Assembly: GCA_028015205.1 (NCBI GenBank)
Contig: CM051512.1
Location: forward strand, 22,351,139 to 22,415,138
Direction: 5' to 3'
Length of the DNA: 64,000 bases
Origin: Mytilisepta virgata
Lineage: Eukaryota > Mollusca > Bivalvia > Mytilida > Mytilidae
This document shows, piece by piece, positions 58,301 through 64,000 of the stretch. Numbering within the stretch: position 1 is the first letter of the stretch; each line of letters opens with the position of its first letter. Under the pieces are notes generated by a model that was not told where the DNA came from, searched no databases, and was given only the letters and a program-made list of their open reading frames with translations. The position numbers and the translations under genes were made by a program.

Positions 58301-58974
58301 CTGGTATTTCCCAAGAATCCAGTATTCTCCCTTGGTTTATTTTCCTCAGTGGTACACCTGTGGCTTAATTTGTTTACCTATTGTTATTAATTTATCCAAT
58401 GTACATGTATATATTTTTGACTTCTTGATACAGTGATATGTTCCATTTTTCCTGAGTTTACATGAGGTAAAGTAAGAATAATGAGGAACCAGAGTGAGTT
58501 ATCTTTTCCTAACCAATGTAGGTAAGAGAGATAATTAAATTCTCTCCCTTTTGTCCTGAGGCTAAAAGGGAGACAGATTTATTATCTCCCTTACCTACAT
58601 TGGTTAGGAAAATATAACTCACTCTGGTTTCTCATTAAAAATCCAGTAAAATTTTTACACCATAGTTCATTATTTCTCACAAATCACCAGAAATCTTGTT
58701 CAAAGGCTTATAAATCAATGAATGCCTTTATTGAAATAATAGAATGATTTCTTACAAACCTATGTGATTTTGTACCACAGCGCTTTTAAATATTTCTGGG
58801 GAGAACACTGTATAAAGCTTTTGATTGTTTCTTTAAGGATACATTTAATGTGGTGATTGGTAAAAAGAGGACTCTTCAAGATCCAATGGCTTATTCTAAA
58901 AAACCTAAATTGGAAATACGAGATGAAGAGAATTATCTCCACTACAGACCCGCAGACTTTGCTTCAGAAAGCAG
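37071..58974 (+). CDS. DDX54: ATP-dependent RNA helicase DDX54/Dbp10 family, 3' end missing
   Basis: DEAD-box helicase of the Dbp10/DDX54 family, a nucleolar factor in large-subunit ribosome assembly (also a nuclear-receptor corepressor in mammals). Sixteen coding exons, all GT-AG and phase-consistent, give 2147 nt (about 715 residues). Order: lysine-rich N-terminus 1-136 (nuclear localisation); GGFQSMGLS and the Q-motif PTPIQRK (about 154-160); motif I ARTGSGKT 175-182; PTRELA 209-214; GG 237-238; TPGR 258-261; DEAD 282-285; SAT 313-315; then the second RecA lobe with [11 protein letters not shown] and [13 protein letters not shown] 459-471; then a DBP10CT-type region ([26 protein letters not shown]). 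The mammalian protein is about 880 residues, so roughly 150 C-terminal residues are absent; the last donor at 58974 is intact and I found no further exon before 64000. All catalytic motifs are present. The start ATG has a strong context (AAGATGG). Confidence 0.94.
37365..40126. other. DDX54 intron 1
   Basis: Contains a full SINE (38980-39244) and otherwise AT-rich DNA. A segment near 38815-38885 (AACTTTGCCATTGACAAAAG, CACCCGAATCACCCTCC) resembles 28025-28078. ORFs in this stretch have no recognisable content. Confidence 0.6.
38980..39244 (+). mobile_element. tRNA-headed SINE, full length, 10-bp TSD
   Basis: The tRNA-like head has GTGGCCAAGTGG (A-box-like) and GAGTTCGAATCTCACC (B box). The body contains TTCTCTCCGGGTACTCTGGC and ACTGGCCGTCACGAAATAGC; the tail is A-rich. 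Flanked by a perfect 10-bp duplication TAATTGATGA (38970-38979 and 39245-39254), the signature of LINE-mediated retroposition. A second copy in inverse orientation is at 46811-47075. The minus ORF inside it (39033-39245) is a shadow. Confidence 0.85.
40127..40241 (+). CDS. DDX54: DDX54 coding exon 2
   Basis: Acceptor TTCTCTACAG, donor CTATGG|GTATAA. Ends in [15 protein letters not shown], the strongly conserved [14 protein letters not shown] signature just before the helicase core in DDX54/Dbp10. Phase 1 out. Confidence 0.95.
40714..40717 (+). other. Left CTTT target-site duplication
   Basis: CTTT directly precedes the first LTR and is repeated at 41213-41216 directly after the second. Confidence 0.8.
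40718..40909 (+). repeat. TRIM left LTR (192 bp)
   Basis: Begins TGTAACGGGCTTCCC and ends TCTACTGTTACA. Contains the tRNA-like block at about 40795-40870. It lacks the 6-bp CCGTAA insertion seen in the right LTR. Confidence 0.88.
40797..40870 (+). promoter_or_regulatory. tRNA-like sequence with Pol III A and B boxes in left LTR
   Basis: A box TAGCTCAGTTGG (40804-40815) and B box GGTTCGATCCC (40848-40858) match the consensus perfectly. The D arm (GCTC/GAGC) and T arm (CCGGG/CCCGG) can pair. The anticodon stem is only partly paired, and the acceptor stem (ACTCCTT versus TTGGTGC) is not, so this is not a tRNA gene but could be an internal Pol III promoter. Confidence 0.8.
41015..41212 (+). repeat. 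TRIM right LTR (198 bp)
   Basis: Begins TGTAACGGTCTTCCC and ends TCTACTGTTACA, followed by the CTTT duplication. A box TAGCTCAGTCGG (41107-41118) and B box GGTTCGATCCC (41151-41161) are both retained. Confidence 0.88.
41979..42049 (+). CDS. DDX54: DDX54 coding exon 3 (Q motif)
   Basis: Acceptor TTTTTTACAG, donor CGAAAG|GTATAG. Encodes [20 protein letters not shown] then IQRK; GYKxPTPIQRK is the adenine-sensing Q motif. Confidence 0.96.
42531..42719 (+). CDS. DDX54: DDX54 coding exon 4 (motifs I and Ia)
   Basis: Acceptor TTTTTAG, donor AAAGAG|GTACAA. 63 codons, phase 0 on both sides: Walker A ARTGSGKT and PTRELALQ with the family-typical [20 protein letters not shown]. Confidence 0.97.
42720..43011. 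other. DDX54 intron 4
   Basis: Short AT-rich intron, nothing recognised. Confidence 0.6.
43012..43061 (+). CDS. DDX54: DDX54 coding exon 5
   Basis: Acceptor ATTTTAG, donor GACAG|GTGAGT. Encodes [18 protein letters not shown] motif of the first RecA lobe. Phase 2 out. Confidence 0.94.
43062..45456. other. DDX54 intron 5
   Basis: A 2.4-kb intron with one dispersed repeat copy (44620-44825) and a tandem of TTTTTACCTGGT(T/A)TTAAAATTAACAAAAA-type phrases near 45268-45350. No exon-like segment otherwise. ORF 44369-44611 has no recognisable domain. Confidence 0.55.
44620..44825 (-). repeat. Dispersed repeat, inverse copy of 23580-23945 family
   Basis: GAATGGAAATGGGGAATGTG, CAATGCAGCGAGAAAATCCC and GGGCTTCAGCTGGCCCCTAA are the reverse complement of the 23.6-23.9 kb copy. 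The plus ORF 44625-44810 within it is a repeat shadow. Confidence 0.65.
45457..45498 (+). CDS. DDX54: DDX54 coding exon 6
   Basis: 42-nt micro-exon; acceptor TTTTTTGCAG, donor GACAT|GTAAGT. Encodes [13 protein letters not shown]; both edges are phase 2. Matches MEDQFAALHENPD of the family. Confidence 0.94.
45499..46217. other. DDX54 intron 6
   Basis: Largely a SINE (45581-45900) plus AT-rich sequence. Confidence 0.6.
45581..45900 (+). mobile_element. tRNA-headed SINE, second family
   Basis: The head CCGCCTCGGTGGTGTCATGC leads to an A-box-like GTGGTAGCGTGC and the B box GGTTCAATCCC. The body includes GACTGGTCCGCTCGGAGTCA and AAGGGTGATATGTTTTCTGC. It differs from the 38980 family beyond the head. 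The end is not delimited. The 111-residue ORF (45611-45946) lies mostly inside it and is not a gene. Confidence 0.6.
46218..46313 (+). CDS. DDX54: DDX54 coding exon 7 (motif II, DEAD)
   Basis: Acceptor AATTACAG, donor GATAG|GTATGA. Encodes [20 protein letters not shown] and [11 protein letters not shown]: motif Ib TPGR and Walker B DEAD (282-285). Phase 2 on both sides. Confidence 0.97.
46811..47075 (-). mobile_element. tRNA-headed SINE, inverse copy, 13-bp TSD
   Basis: Reverse-complement copy of the 38980 family (head with GGTGGCCGAGTGG and GAGTTCGAATCTCACC on the minus strand). Flanked by CACTTATGCATTG (46798-46810) and CACTCATGCATTG (47076-47088), a 13-bp duplication with one mismatch. 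ORF 46779-47147 is a shadow. Confidence 0.85.
47192..47375. repeat. ACAGT-start dispersed repeat
   Basis: Starts TACAGTCAAACCTGTGTAGA and ends GGTTTGACTGTAT, so the ends form an imperfect inverted repeat (ACAGTCAAACCTG / CAGGTTTGACTGT). The interior has GGGACCAAAAAAATGTGTCC and TGCCCTTTAAAGCAGG. A small MITE of the group also seen near 28106, 48585 and 53038. Confidence 0.55.
47539..47722 (+). CDS. DDX54: DDX54 coding exon 8 (motif III, SAT)
   Basis: Acceptor TTCACACAG, donor TTAAAA|GTAAGT. 61 codons: [39 protein letters not shown] and [18 protein letters not shown] couples ATP hydrolysis to unwinding. Confidence 0.97.
48845..48980. repeat. 136-bp foldback, 42-bp arms
   Basis: TTATTTCCCTTGCATTAGTG... 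(48845-48886) is inverted at 48939-48980 with about two mismatches; the arms end in GATTTGTTCACCC. An inner CCCGAGG...CCCGAGGG pair adds structure. MITE-like, no ORF. Confidence 0.75.
49417..49640 (+). mobile_element. tRNA-headed SINE, third family
   Basis: The head GGGTGTAGTGGTTAACACAT, an anticodon-like stem TTGGA/TCCAA around CTACAAA, and B box GGTTCGATTCCC resemble a tRNA. The body (AGAGCAACACCTTTAGCATG, GGCCGCTCTCGCACCC) and A-rich AAATAAATAAG end fit a SINE. The acceptor stem is partly complementary; a lone tRNA is unlikely given the appended body. Confidence 0.6.
49747..49878 (+). CDS. DDX54: DDX54 coding exon 9
   Basis: Acceptor ATTTTACAG, donor AATATG|GTAAAT. 44 codons, phase 0 on both sides: [18 protein letters not shown] and [16 protein letters not shown], start of the second RecA lobe (motif IV region). 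Confidence 0.96.
49879..51827. other. DDX54 intron 9
   Basis: Contains the long-TIR MITE (50671-51053). ORFs 50071-50286, 51196-51384 and 51637-51888 have no recognisable product. Confidence 0.6.
50671..51053. mobile_element. 383-bp long-TIR MITE (Mutator-like), 10-bp TSD
   Basis: 94-bp inverted arms 50671-50764 and 50960-51053 (AATCTAATTAAAAACCGATC...; ...GAGGTCACATGTGAGTGA) with about eight mismatches. GGTGATCATG flanks both sides (50660-50669, one base before the left arm, and 51054-51063). Long TIRs with a 9-10-bp duplication are typical of MULE-derived elements. No transposase. Confidence 0.75.
51828..52038 (+). CDS. DDX54: DDX54 coding exon 10 (motif V)
   Basis: Acceptor TTCATTACAG, donor AGAGTTG|GTATGT. 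70 codons: [37 protein letters not shown] and [12 protein letters not shown]. Phase 1 out; motif VI is completed in exon 11. Confidence 0.97.
52039..52747. other. DDX54 intron 10
   Basis: No confident element; ORFs on both strands (52180-52416, 52271-52477, 52345-52548) overlap each other and have no recognisable domain. Confidence 0.45.
52748..52882 (+). CDS. DDX54: DDX54 coding exon 11 (motif VI)
   Basis: Acceptor ACTTTCAG, donor [33 protein letters not shown] and [15 protein letters not shown]; the arginines of [11 protein letters not shown] contact ATP. Phase 1 on both sides. Confidence 0.97.
52883..54291. other. DDX54 intron 11
   Basis: Contains the ACAGTGGAAC element (53038-53556) and AT-rich DNA with several degenerate units mentioning CCATGTGTA(G/A)-type phrases (53700-53960). 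ORF 53043-53285 is inside the element. Confidence 0.55.
53038..53556. mobile_element. ~520-bp MITE starting ATACAGTGGAAC
   Basis: The left end ATACAGTGGAACTCCCTTCA and right end (inverse CTATACAGAGGAACCTC) are imperfect TIRs. Inside, AACCGG and CCGAACTCTCATTC recur. A partial inverse copy lies at 57630-57757, matching AGTGGAACTCCCTT and GGAATTTTTACCTG. Related starts occur at 47192 and 48583. No ORF of significance. Confidence 0.55.
54292..54392 (+). CDS. DDX54: DDX54 coding exon 12
   Basis: Acceptor ATTTTCAG, donor GAACTG|GTAAGA. Encodes [20 protein letters not shown] and [14 protein letters not shown], after the helicase core. Phase 1 in, phase 0 out. Confidence 0.93.
54393..56105. other. 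DDX54 intron 12
   Basis: Includes a partial copy of the 31.4-kb MITE (54700-54790), a T/G homopolymer stretch (55650-55682), and a GGCGGGCGGGCAGGCAGGCG simple repeat (55981-56003). The rest is AT-rich. Confidence 0.55.
54700..54790 (+). repeat. Partial copy of the 31422-31820 MITE
   Basis: TTCAAATTATAATTTTAGAG, TCAGAATCGTGATACTGG and AATGAGTTTCTGGAAAGCCC match the right arm of the 31.4-kb element. The left arm is missing or too diverged to see. Confidence 0.65.
56106..56241 (+). CDS. DDX54: DDX54 coding exon 13
   Basis: Acceptor TTTTTCCAG, donor CTTTG|GTATGT. Encodes [30 protein letters not shown] and [10 protein letters not shown], matching YVRSRPAPSPESIKRAKEM...GLHPLF of the family. Confidence 0.95.
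56242..57474. other. DDX54 intron 13
   Basis: AT-rich. A short segment near 57412-57460 (TTGTTTAATGCCGAGTTGGC, GATATTACAGCCAGTATCAC) resembles a common mollusc repeat, but I cannot delimit it. ORFs have no recognisable content. Confidence 0.45.
57475..57548 (+). CDS. DDX54: DDX54 coding exon 14
   Basis: Acceptor TTTTACTATAG, donor AATACT|GTAAGC. Encodes [20 protein letters not shown] then YKANT. Phase 1 in, phase 0 out. Confidence 0.92.
57549..57966. other. DDX54 intron 14
   Basis: Contains a partial inverse copy (57630-57757) of the 53-kb MITE, recognised by AAGGGAGTTCCACTTTAG and GGAATTTTTACTTGAAAAT. Confidence 0.6.
57967..58146 (+). CDS. DDX54: DDX54 coding exon 15
   Basis: Acceptor TTTTTTAAG (AAG rather than CAG), donor TTGAAG|GTATTT. 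60 codons: [31 protein letters not shown] and TADEDELK; matches the TIFEINASS segment at the start of the DBP10CT region. Phase 0 on both sides. Confidence 0.93.
58147..58837. other. DDX54 intron 15
   Basis: Contains the foldback at 58480-58636; the rest is AT-rich. Confidence 0.6.
58480..58636. repeat. 157-bp foldback, 56-bp arms
   Basis: Arms 58480-58535 (AATGAGGAACCAGAGTGAGT...) and 58581-58636 are inverted copies with about three mismatches. A nested hairpin CTCCCTTTT...AAAAGGGAG sits in the loop. It would fold strongly in the pre-mRNA. Confidence 0.8.
58838..58974 (+). CDS. DDX54: DDX54 coding exon 16 (last seen)
   Basis: Acceptor TTTCTTTAAG, donor GAAAGCAG|GTACTG. Encodes [20 protein letters not shown] and [14 protein letters not shown], matching the FYIPYRPKDFDSERG segment; the next family residues (GLSI...) are not in view. 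Phase 2 out. Confidence 0.93.
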
Positions 58975-60693
58975 GTACTGTATAAAATTCTTTTCTCTTA
59001 TAGTATTTTTCGCTTAACTGAGTTCCTTCCTTTAAATAGACAGTAACAGTGCATTGACTTGACATAAAATCGATATTCGGTGAGGCTTAGAATCGGGTGA
59101 AAATGTGAGCGTTTTCTGAATATTTTCCCGAAGTCATGCCTAATTCGTATATAAAATAAAGAATAAGTAACAAGAGAGTAAGTATTGAAATTTTGTTCAT
59201 GTCTATCAACATCAGTCACAATCAGATCAAGTAGGTGTGGCCTAAATGTTATATAATGTCAGTGACTGTATATCACTTGTAAATATACTGTGCATTTTGA
59301 CTGCTCAAATAGAATGATTTCAGTTTGTGGTAAAGGAGAGGTATTCATTTTAGAGTCATACACTGGGAGTAATCTATGTAATCAGTATAGTCAAAAACTT
59401 TTTCATTCACTGAACTCTCTGGGTAGTTCATGTATAACTATTACTAGACCTATTGGAAAATAACAAGACTAAGTTCCTTGGGACTGTGCTGGGAAAATGC
59501 TCGGGTTTGCAGTGGTTGCAGGATTTTTATCTGTGTTTGTGGACTTGACGTGTTTTTTGACTGACGAACAGAAATAAAAGTTATGTCCCTTGCTTAAACT
59601 TTTATCATTTATATGGACAATAATATTATGTTGACTTGACATACAAATGACATACGGATGATTCTTAGAATCAGGGAAAATGTGAGGCTCTGTTGAATAC
59701 TGGATTCAAGGCAAATTTGTATATACATGTGTAATTTGTATTTCAAGTCATCACACTATAATTGTCTTCATGCTGCAATCTTTCATATTTTTTTTTGTCC
59801 ATGTTGTATAGCAAAAATTATTTTTTTATTATTTGTCCGAAAAGAATCTTTGTCGACATCCCCTTGGATTCAAATTACTCAAAGAAATACGCTGATGACT
59901 AGTACCACAGATTGTATCCATTTTAGACAACAACACTAGGTACAATTGACAGATTTGTTTCAGGAAATAAGAAGAAATTCCAACATCGGAAATTATAGGC
60001 ATAGTATTGAGCTTTTCAATCTTTGTTCGATTGTCAGCATATCAATGGCAGCCTTAGTGGTGTCTTGCAGAAAACGGATGAGATTAGGATATATTTATTT
60101 TTCTGTTGGCTGGAGTAAGGATGGATAGATATAACTCGATGGTAAATGCTATTTATTCGTGGTGCAGAGTAATAATGCTACATGTATAAGTCTGCTTTGT
60201 TTACATGAGCAACGCAAATGGGCATCACAGGTTTCTAACTGCCAGAAAAATAGTCCTGCCAATCAGCTTGAAGTAGGCAGGATCTAAATGTTATATGCTG
60301 TCACTCACAGTAGATATGTATATCACCAAAATATATAATGTCAGTGCATTTTGGTTGCTTAAATTCAACAGTTGCAGCATAATATTGAGTAAAAAGTCAT
60401 ATCAGCTGGAACTATTTTGATTGCTTCTTAGACGAATTATACAAACACAGATGAATATATTTGTTATACTTCATAGATTGTAAACAGTGAAAAGCAAATG
60501 GAGGACACATGCTTTAACTCAGCTGAGAAAATTAAATTTCACTCAGACATTATTCTTGGAAAATATGACATATTTTGGGGAGAATGAATGCTCATGCTGT
60601 ATGTCCACCGATACCTTGCAATAAAAGTATAGTAATGGTGTGCAATAATGAAATTGTTCCATTTTCTGACCTTCTCCTATCTGATATGACGAG

Positions 60694-60930
60694 TGCCCTA
60701 GGTTGCTGAGTGGTCTGGGTAGTCTGTAGTAACTACTAAGGATCACTAGCCTGTCAACAATAGGGTCCTACACTTGACAGGGTATGCATGGTCCTAATGG
60801 GCAATGTGTGCATGGTTGTTATGGGCAAGGACTACCAGTTTCCCTGTCTAAGATTGCAAATGAAAACTATCCAACATCCAGTTATGTTGACTGAAAGAGG
60901 CATAAAATCTTATTAAAACAACCCAAACTT
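60694..60930 (+). mobile_element. Degenerate copy of the 38980 SINE family
   Basis: CTGAGTGGTCTGGGTAGT, ACTACTAAGGATCACTAGCC and TGTCAACAATAGGG parallel the head of the SINE at 38980. The central domain is largely unrecognisable. Old copy. Confidence 0.5.
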
Positions 60931-61234
60931 GAAATGGGAGCATTAATTTCACACATTACAATATTTATTGAAAGAAATGTTATCCTTTTATTTCATCATA
61001 GCTTTCACAAAAGTTGTTGGAGTAAACCTATCTTCTGCAAGTATCTCAATCATGATCGCTGCAGACGTATTTTCTTCACTTCTTGAAGTATTAAGAATGT
61101 TCAAAATGCAACTTATATTGATTTTGAAGAACAGCACTAAAGTTAACAAATGATCATATGAATAGAGCATATAACTTTAGAGTCACTTCAGAGCATGGCA
61201 AGTTGTATGCTGTGTATCTGAATAATGCATGTTT

Positions 61235-61466
61235 CTACACACTATACCATTTCTTCTCCCTTGCCCAGTCAAGTTCTGATGGTTCCCATGGACAGAAAAT
61301 TATTGTTTGCTGGTTTTCTGCAATATCTCTTTTGCCATTCTCTAATCCACGTGACTTGAACGCCATATTTCCTTCCAGTTCGTGCAATGTTGCCCATATC
61401 TGCTTCCCTGGCAACCATCTTTTGAAAAGCAGCAGTGTAGATGTTGTTGTAATCAATAGTAGACAT
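61235..61466 (-). pseudogene. Possible HTH transposase remnant
   Basis: On the minus strand two overlapping frames read NIARTGRKYGVQVTWIREWQ then KRYCRK, and after an apparent frameshift SELDWAREKKWYSV. The first resembles a helix-turn-helix of pogo/psq type DNA-binding domains (ARKYGV...WIRxWQ). The segment is short, frame-broken and isolated; nothing else supports a gene. Confidence 0.25.
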
Positions 61467-64000
61467 GTTGGAAGGTCAAGGTCACTTTCTATTTGTAGAT
61501 ATTTCTTGGGTATGTTGTGTATTGTTTGCTATGCTTTCAATGCAAGTTCAGTTCTGAAAAACACAAATAATTTGTTCATAAAGAAAGGTCTACATGGATC
61601 AGTGACTATCAGATAAAAAACTAAATTTTAAAAATGCACTGGCTATATCAGAAATCATAACATAGGGGTCAAGGTAACACAAAATAGTCATATTTATGGG
61701 GCATGTCTGGAAAAAGGGTTCAACTGAATTTTAAAAAAAAAAAGAATTGTAAATTTATTATCAAATGATTTTAATGTCATTTTTCCGAGGTTTTATATTA
61801 GAACACTGGTGTCTTATTTACTGTGTAAAAAACTGGATATTTTCGGTTGGAAAAGAGCTTTCCCTAAGTAGAATTAATACCTGTTGTTTTAGGATAAGGG
61901 TCAGAATGTCTACAAAACTTTTATGCAAAAATATGTTCACATGGGTCAAACAATGGACCACTTTTAAATATTTTTCTGACAATTTATAGATGGAGTTATA
62001 ATGTTAAAATGCAGTTCATGGTACAAAGGGGCATACATTTTAAAAATCTTAATAATCCATTTTGCATATATTTGGCAAAGTCCCATTAAGTCTATACTGT
62101 TGATTTGTCTGAGTATGGTTGACTTTTATCTTGGGGAACAATCATTTGGGTTTTAGAGGGGATGGAATTGAAGGAATTTGATTTAAAGGGGGCTTCAAGT
62201 TCAATTTTTGGTAAAAAGGGACAGACCCAAAAGTGTGATAAAAAAAATTATAAATCAATATCACTTGGAATTAAATGTTAGTACAAATGTTTATTTTGAG
62301 AAAAAAATGTCAGAACAAAAATTGTAAAAAATGTTGCATTTCCAATGTTATTATGAATTCATATTTTTTTTTTTTTTAAAGTTGGGTTTGCTTGCATGGC
62401 AAAAAAATCCAGGCTCATGAATCTTCTGAAAAAAATCCAGGATCTAAATTACTTCTTTGTCACCCCTTAAAAAATAAAATAGTTAATTCCTGTACGTAAG
62501 AATGTCCAAAACTTGCCTTCACTTTTTGTGAACTCTGGAAATCTTACCCTTTCCATTCCATTTTTGAATGAGTTTTTGTGATTTTTCTTGCCAGAGATTT
62601 CAGGTTCTGTTGGCATTCGTAAATAAAAAGGTAAAAAACAGTAGCATTTAATTTATTTTAAAATATAATAAAACGTCAGAAACCTAAATACAATTTTTTA
62701 ATTTCTCATATTTTATTCTTTTTTTTAACATTTTCACTGAGTCAACTCTGAAAATCTGCATTTGTTAAAAATTTACCTTTCTTGAATTTTTTGTTCAAAA
62801 TGATACCATTTGTTCTCAAACAGCTTCAGAAAGACTGATAGATTGACCTATGTTTGGCCTTACTTATACAATTATACAATACCTCCTGGATAATTCAGTA
62901 TTTATATTTGAATTGATTACTTCTGGCATTGAATGATTGAGTAATTTATAATTGATGTGACAGGAAATCAGTAATTAACAGTTATGTAAGGATTACTCAG
63001 ACTGGTTAGAACTAGTCTTCTCAGTATGACATATTTTAATCTCATTATTGTTGAATAGTGAAATTAAATACATGTATTAAAGAAATTTTATTACAGGTAA
63101 TAAATTTTTCATGAAAGTGTTAATTTTTTGGGGGCATTTATTGGATAGTTAATATAAAACACATACCCCTTTTTAAAAATTAATATAATATAATGTTGCT
63201 CAGATTTATTATATTTTTTTGGGAAATTAATAACAGAAATAGTTCATGTAAAAAATGGGAATAAAAATTATTATTATATTATTAACTGAATGCAAATGAA
63301 AAAATTATGCTGAAAACATAAAAAAAACATATATATACTTTGAAATAACTCTTGAAAACAGTTCATCCAAATTATTCAGAATGATTTGAATTAATTGGCC
63401 ATATAGAAAAAAATCTTAATTAATTTTAAAAGAAAAATGTAGAAATTGGTTAATATACTTTTAGTTCATGAGTCAATTGCTCAGCATTAACACAGGAACT
63501 GTATATGAAGATAGTATTATATGATCCCTGATTAATGCAAGACATGAAAAATACTTACTGTTCTAACCAAATGTAAAAATGTATTAAAAAAATAAAACGT
63601 TATGATATTAAAAAACCTTATCAAAGAAAACCCAACTTGTTGCAGTTGAAAAACACAGTATAATATTTTTTAGGACATGTCAATAAAATTACTTTCTTTT
63701 TTTTTACGTAATCAAATTTTAATTCATTTTTTTTATTCATTTATTTATTTGTAAATTTGTTCATGTTGATATAGAAATGGTAAAATCTCCTGTATTGTTT
63801 TTTTTTTTTTTTTGGTACTTCTTTTAAAAATAAATATGCAAAAGTTTATCTTTACAAAATTTAAAATCAGAAATTTTTGATGGAAATAAAATGCAAACAA
63901 TATTTAATATGAATTGTGAAATAATATCTATTTGAGAAACTGTTCATAGATGTGATTATGGAATAAACTGATTTACACTTTTTTGTTATTTTTCTCTCTA

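Larger units (their letters stand above)
58975..64000. other. DDX54 intron 16 (to window edge) or gap before missing exons
   Basis: No segment resembling the remaining DDX54 C-terminus (GLSI... block, basic tail) was recognised, although a short exon could be missed by eye. It contains a degenerate SINE (60694-60930), a possible transposase remnant (61235-61466) and a 36-bp repeat fragment at 63496-63531 shared with 5710-5744. The rest, especially 61600-64000, is AT-rich with homopolymer runs. Confidence 0.5.

Noticed and set aside
61158..61616. 152-residue plus ORF
   Set aside because: No recognisable domain; it is opposite the weak HTH-like minus frame and lacks splice or promoter context.

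Overview
The window is animal nuclear DNA: AT-rich, intron-dense, and crowded with small transposable elements. It holds two divergently transcribed protein-coding genes. Their protein sequences, the tRNA-headed SINEs, and the non-autonomous elements with internal tandem repeats and hairpin ends (the architecture described for bivalve pearl/Helentron-like elements) point to a bivalve mollusc, most likely a mussel. The clade is an inference; no database was searched. There is no bacterial-type operon, CRISPR array or rRNA.

Layout. 1-9008: intergenic repeat-rich DNA (hAT-like ends, tandem 155-bp-type repeats, foldbacks) with no convincing gene. 9009-33770, minus strand: a complete mRNA capping enzyme gene (RNGTT), whose 17 coding exons can be placed by splice sites and phase. 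They give 1776 nt (591 residues), with an N-terminal RNA triphosphatase domain and a C-terminal guanylyltransferase domain. 33815-35211, plus strand: a 5'-truncated non-LTR retrotransposon beginning within about 50-80 bp of the RNGTT start codon. 37071 to the right edge, plus strand: a DBP10/DDX54-type DEAD-box helicase gene. Sixteen coding exons are visible up to 58974 (about 715 residues); the C-terminal exons lie beyond the window or were not recognised. The two genes are head to head, about 3.3 kb apart, so they may share a promoter region. One product caps Pol II transcripts in the nucleus; the other is a nucleolar ribosome-assembly helicase.

The most interesting material is inside the introns. 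(i) At 40718-41212 there is a complete miniature LTR retrotransposon (TRIM): two LTRs of 192 and 198 bp, a 105-bp interior with primer-binding site and purine tract, and a 4-bp target duplication. Each LTR carries a tRNA-like sequence with intact Pol III A and B boxes. It is inserted in an older LINE fragment, and removing it with one target copy restores the LINE reading frame. (ii) RNGTT exon 15 and its splice donor have been amplified into a roughly nine-copy minisatellite (13990-14507). The four nearest copies keep the frame open and each offers a donor. (iii) RNGTT exon 1 has a tandem, decayed duplicate in intron 1. (iv) A 1745-bp terminal-inverted-repeat transposon is inserted in a 16-bp minisatellite with a 3-bp target duplication, 53 bp from the exon 16 splice acceptor. 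Many other foldback and TIR elements are annotated individually.
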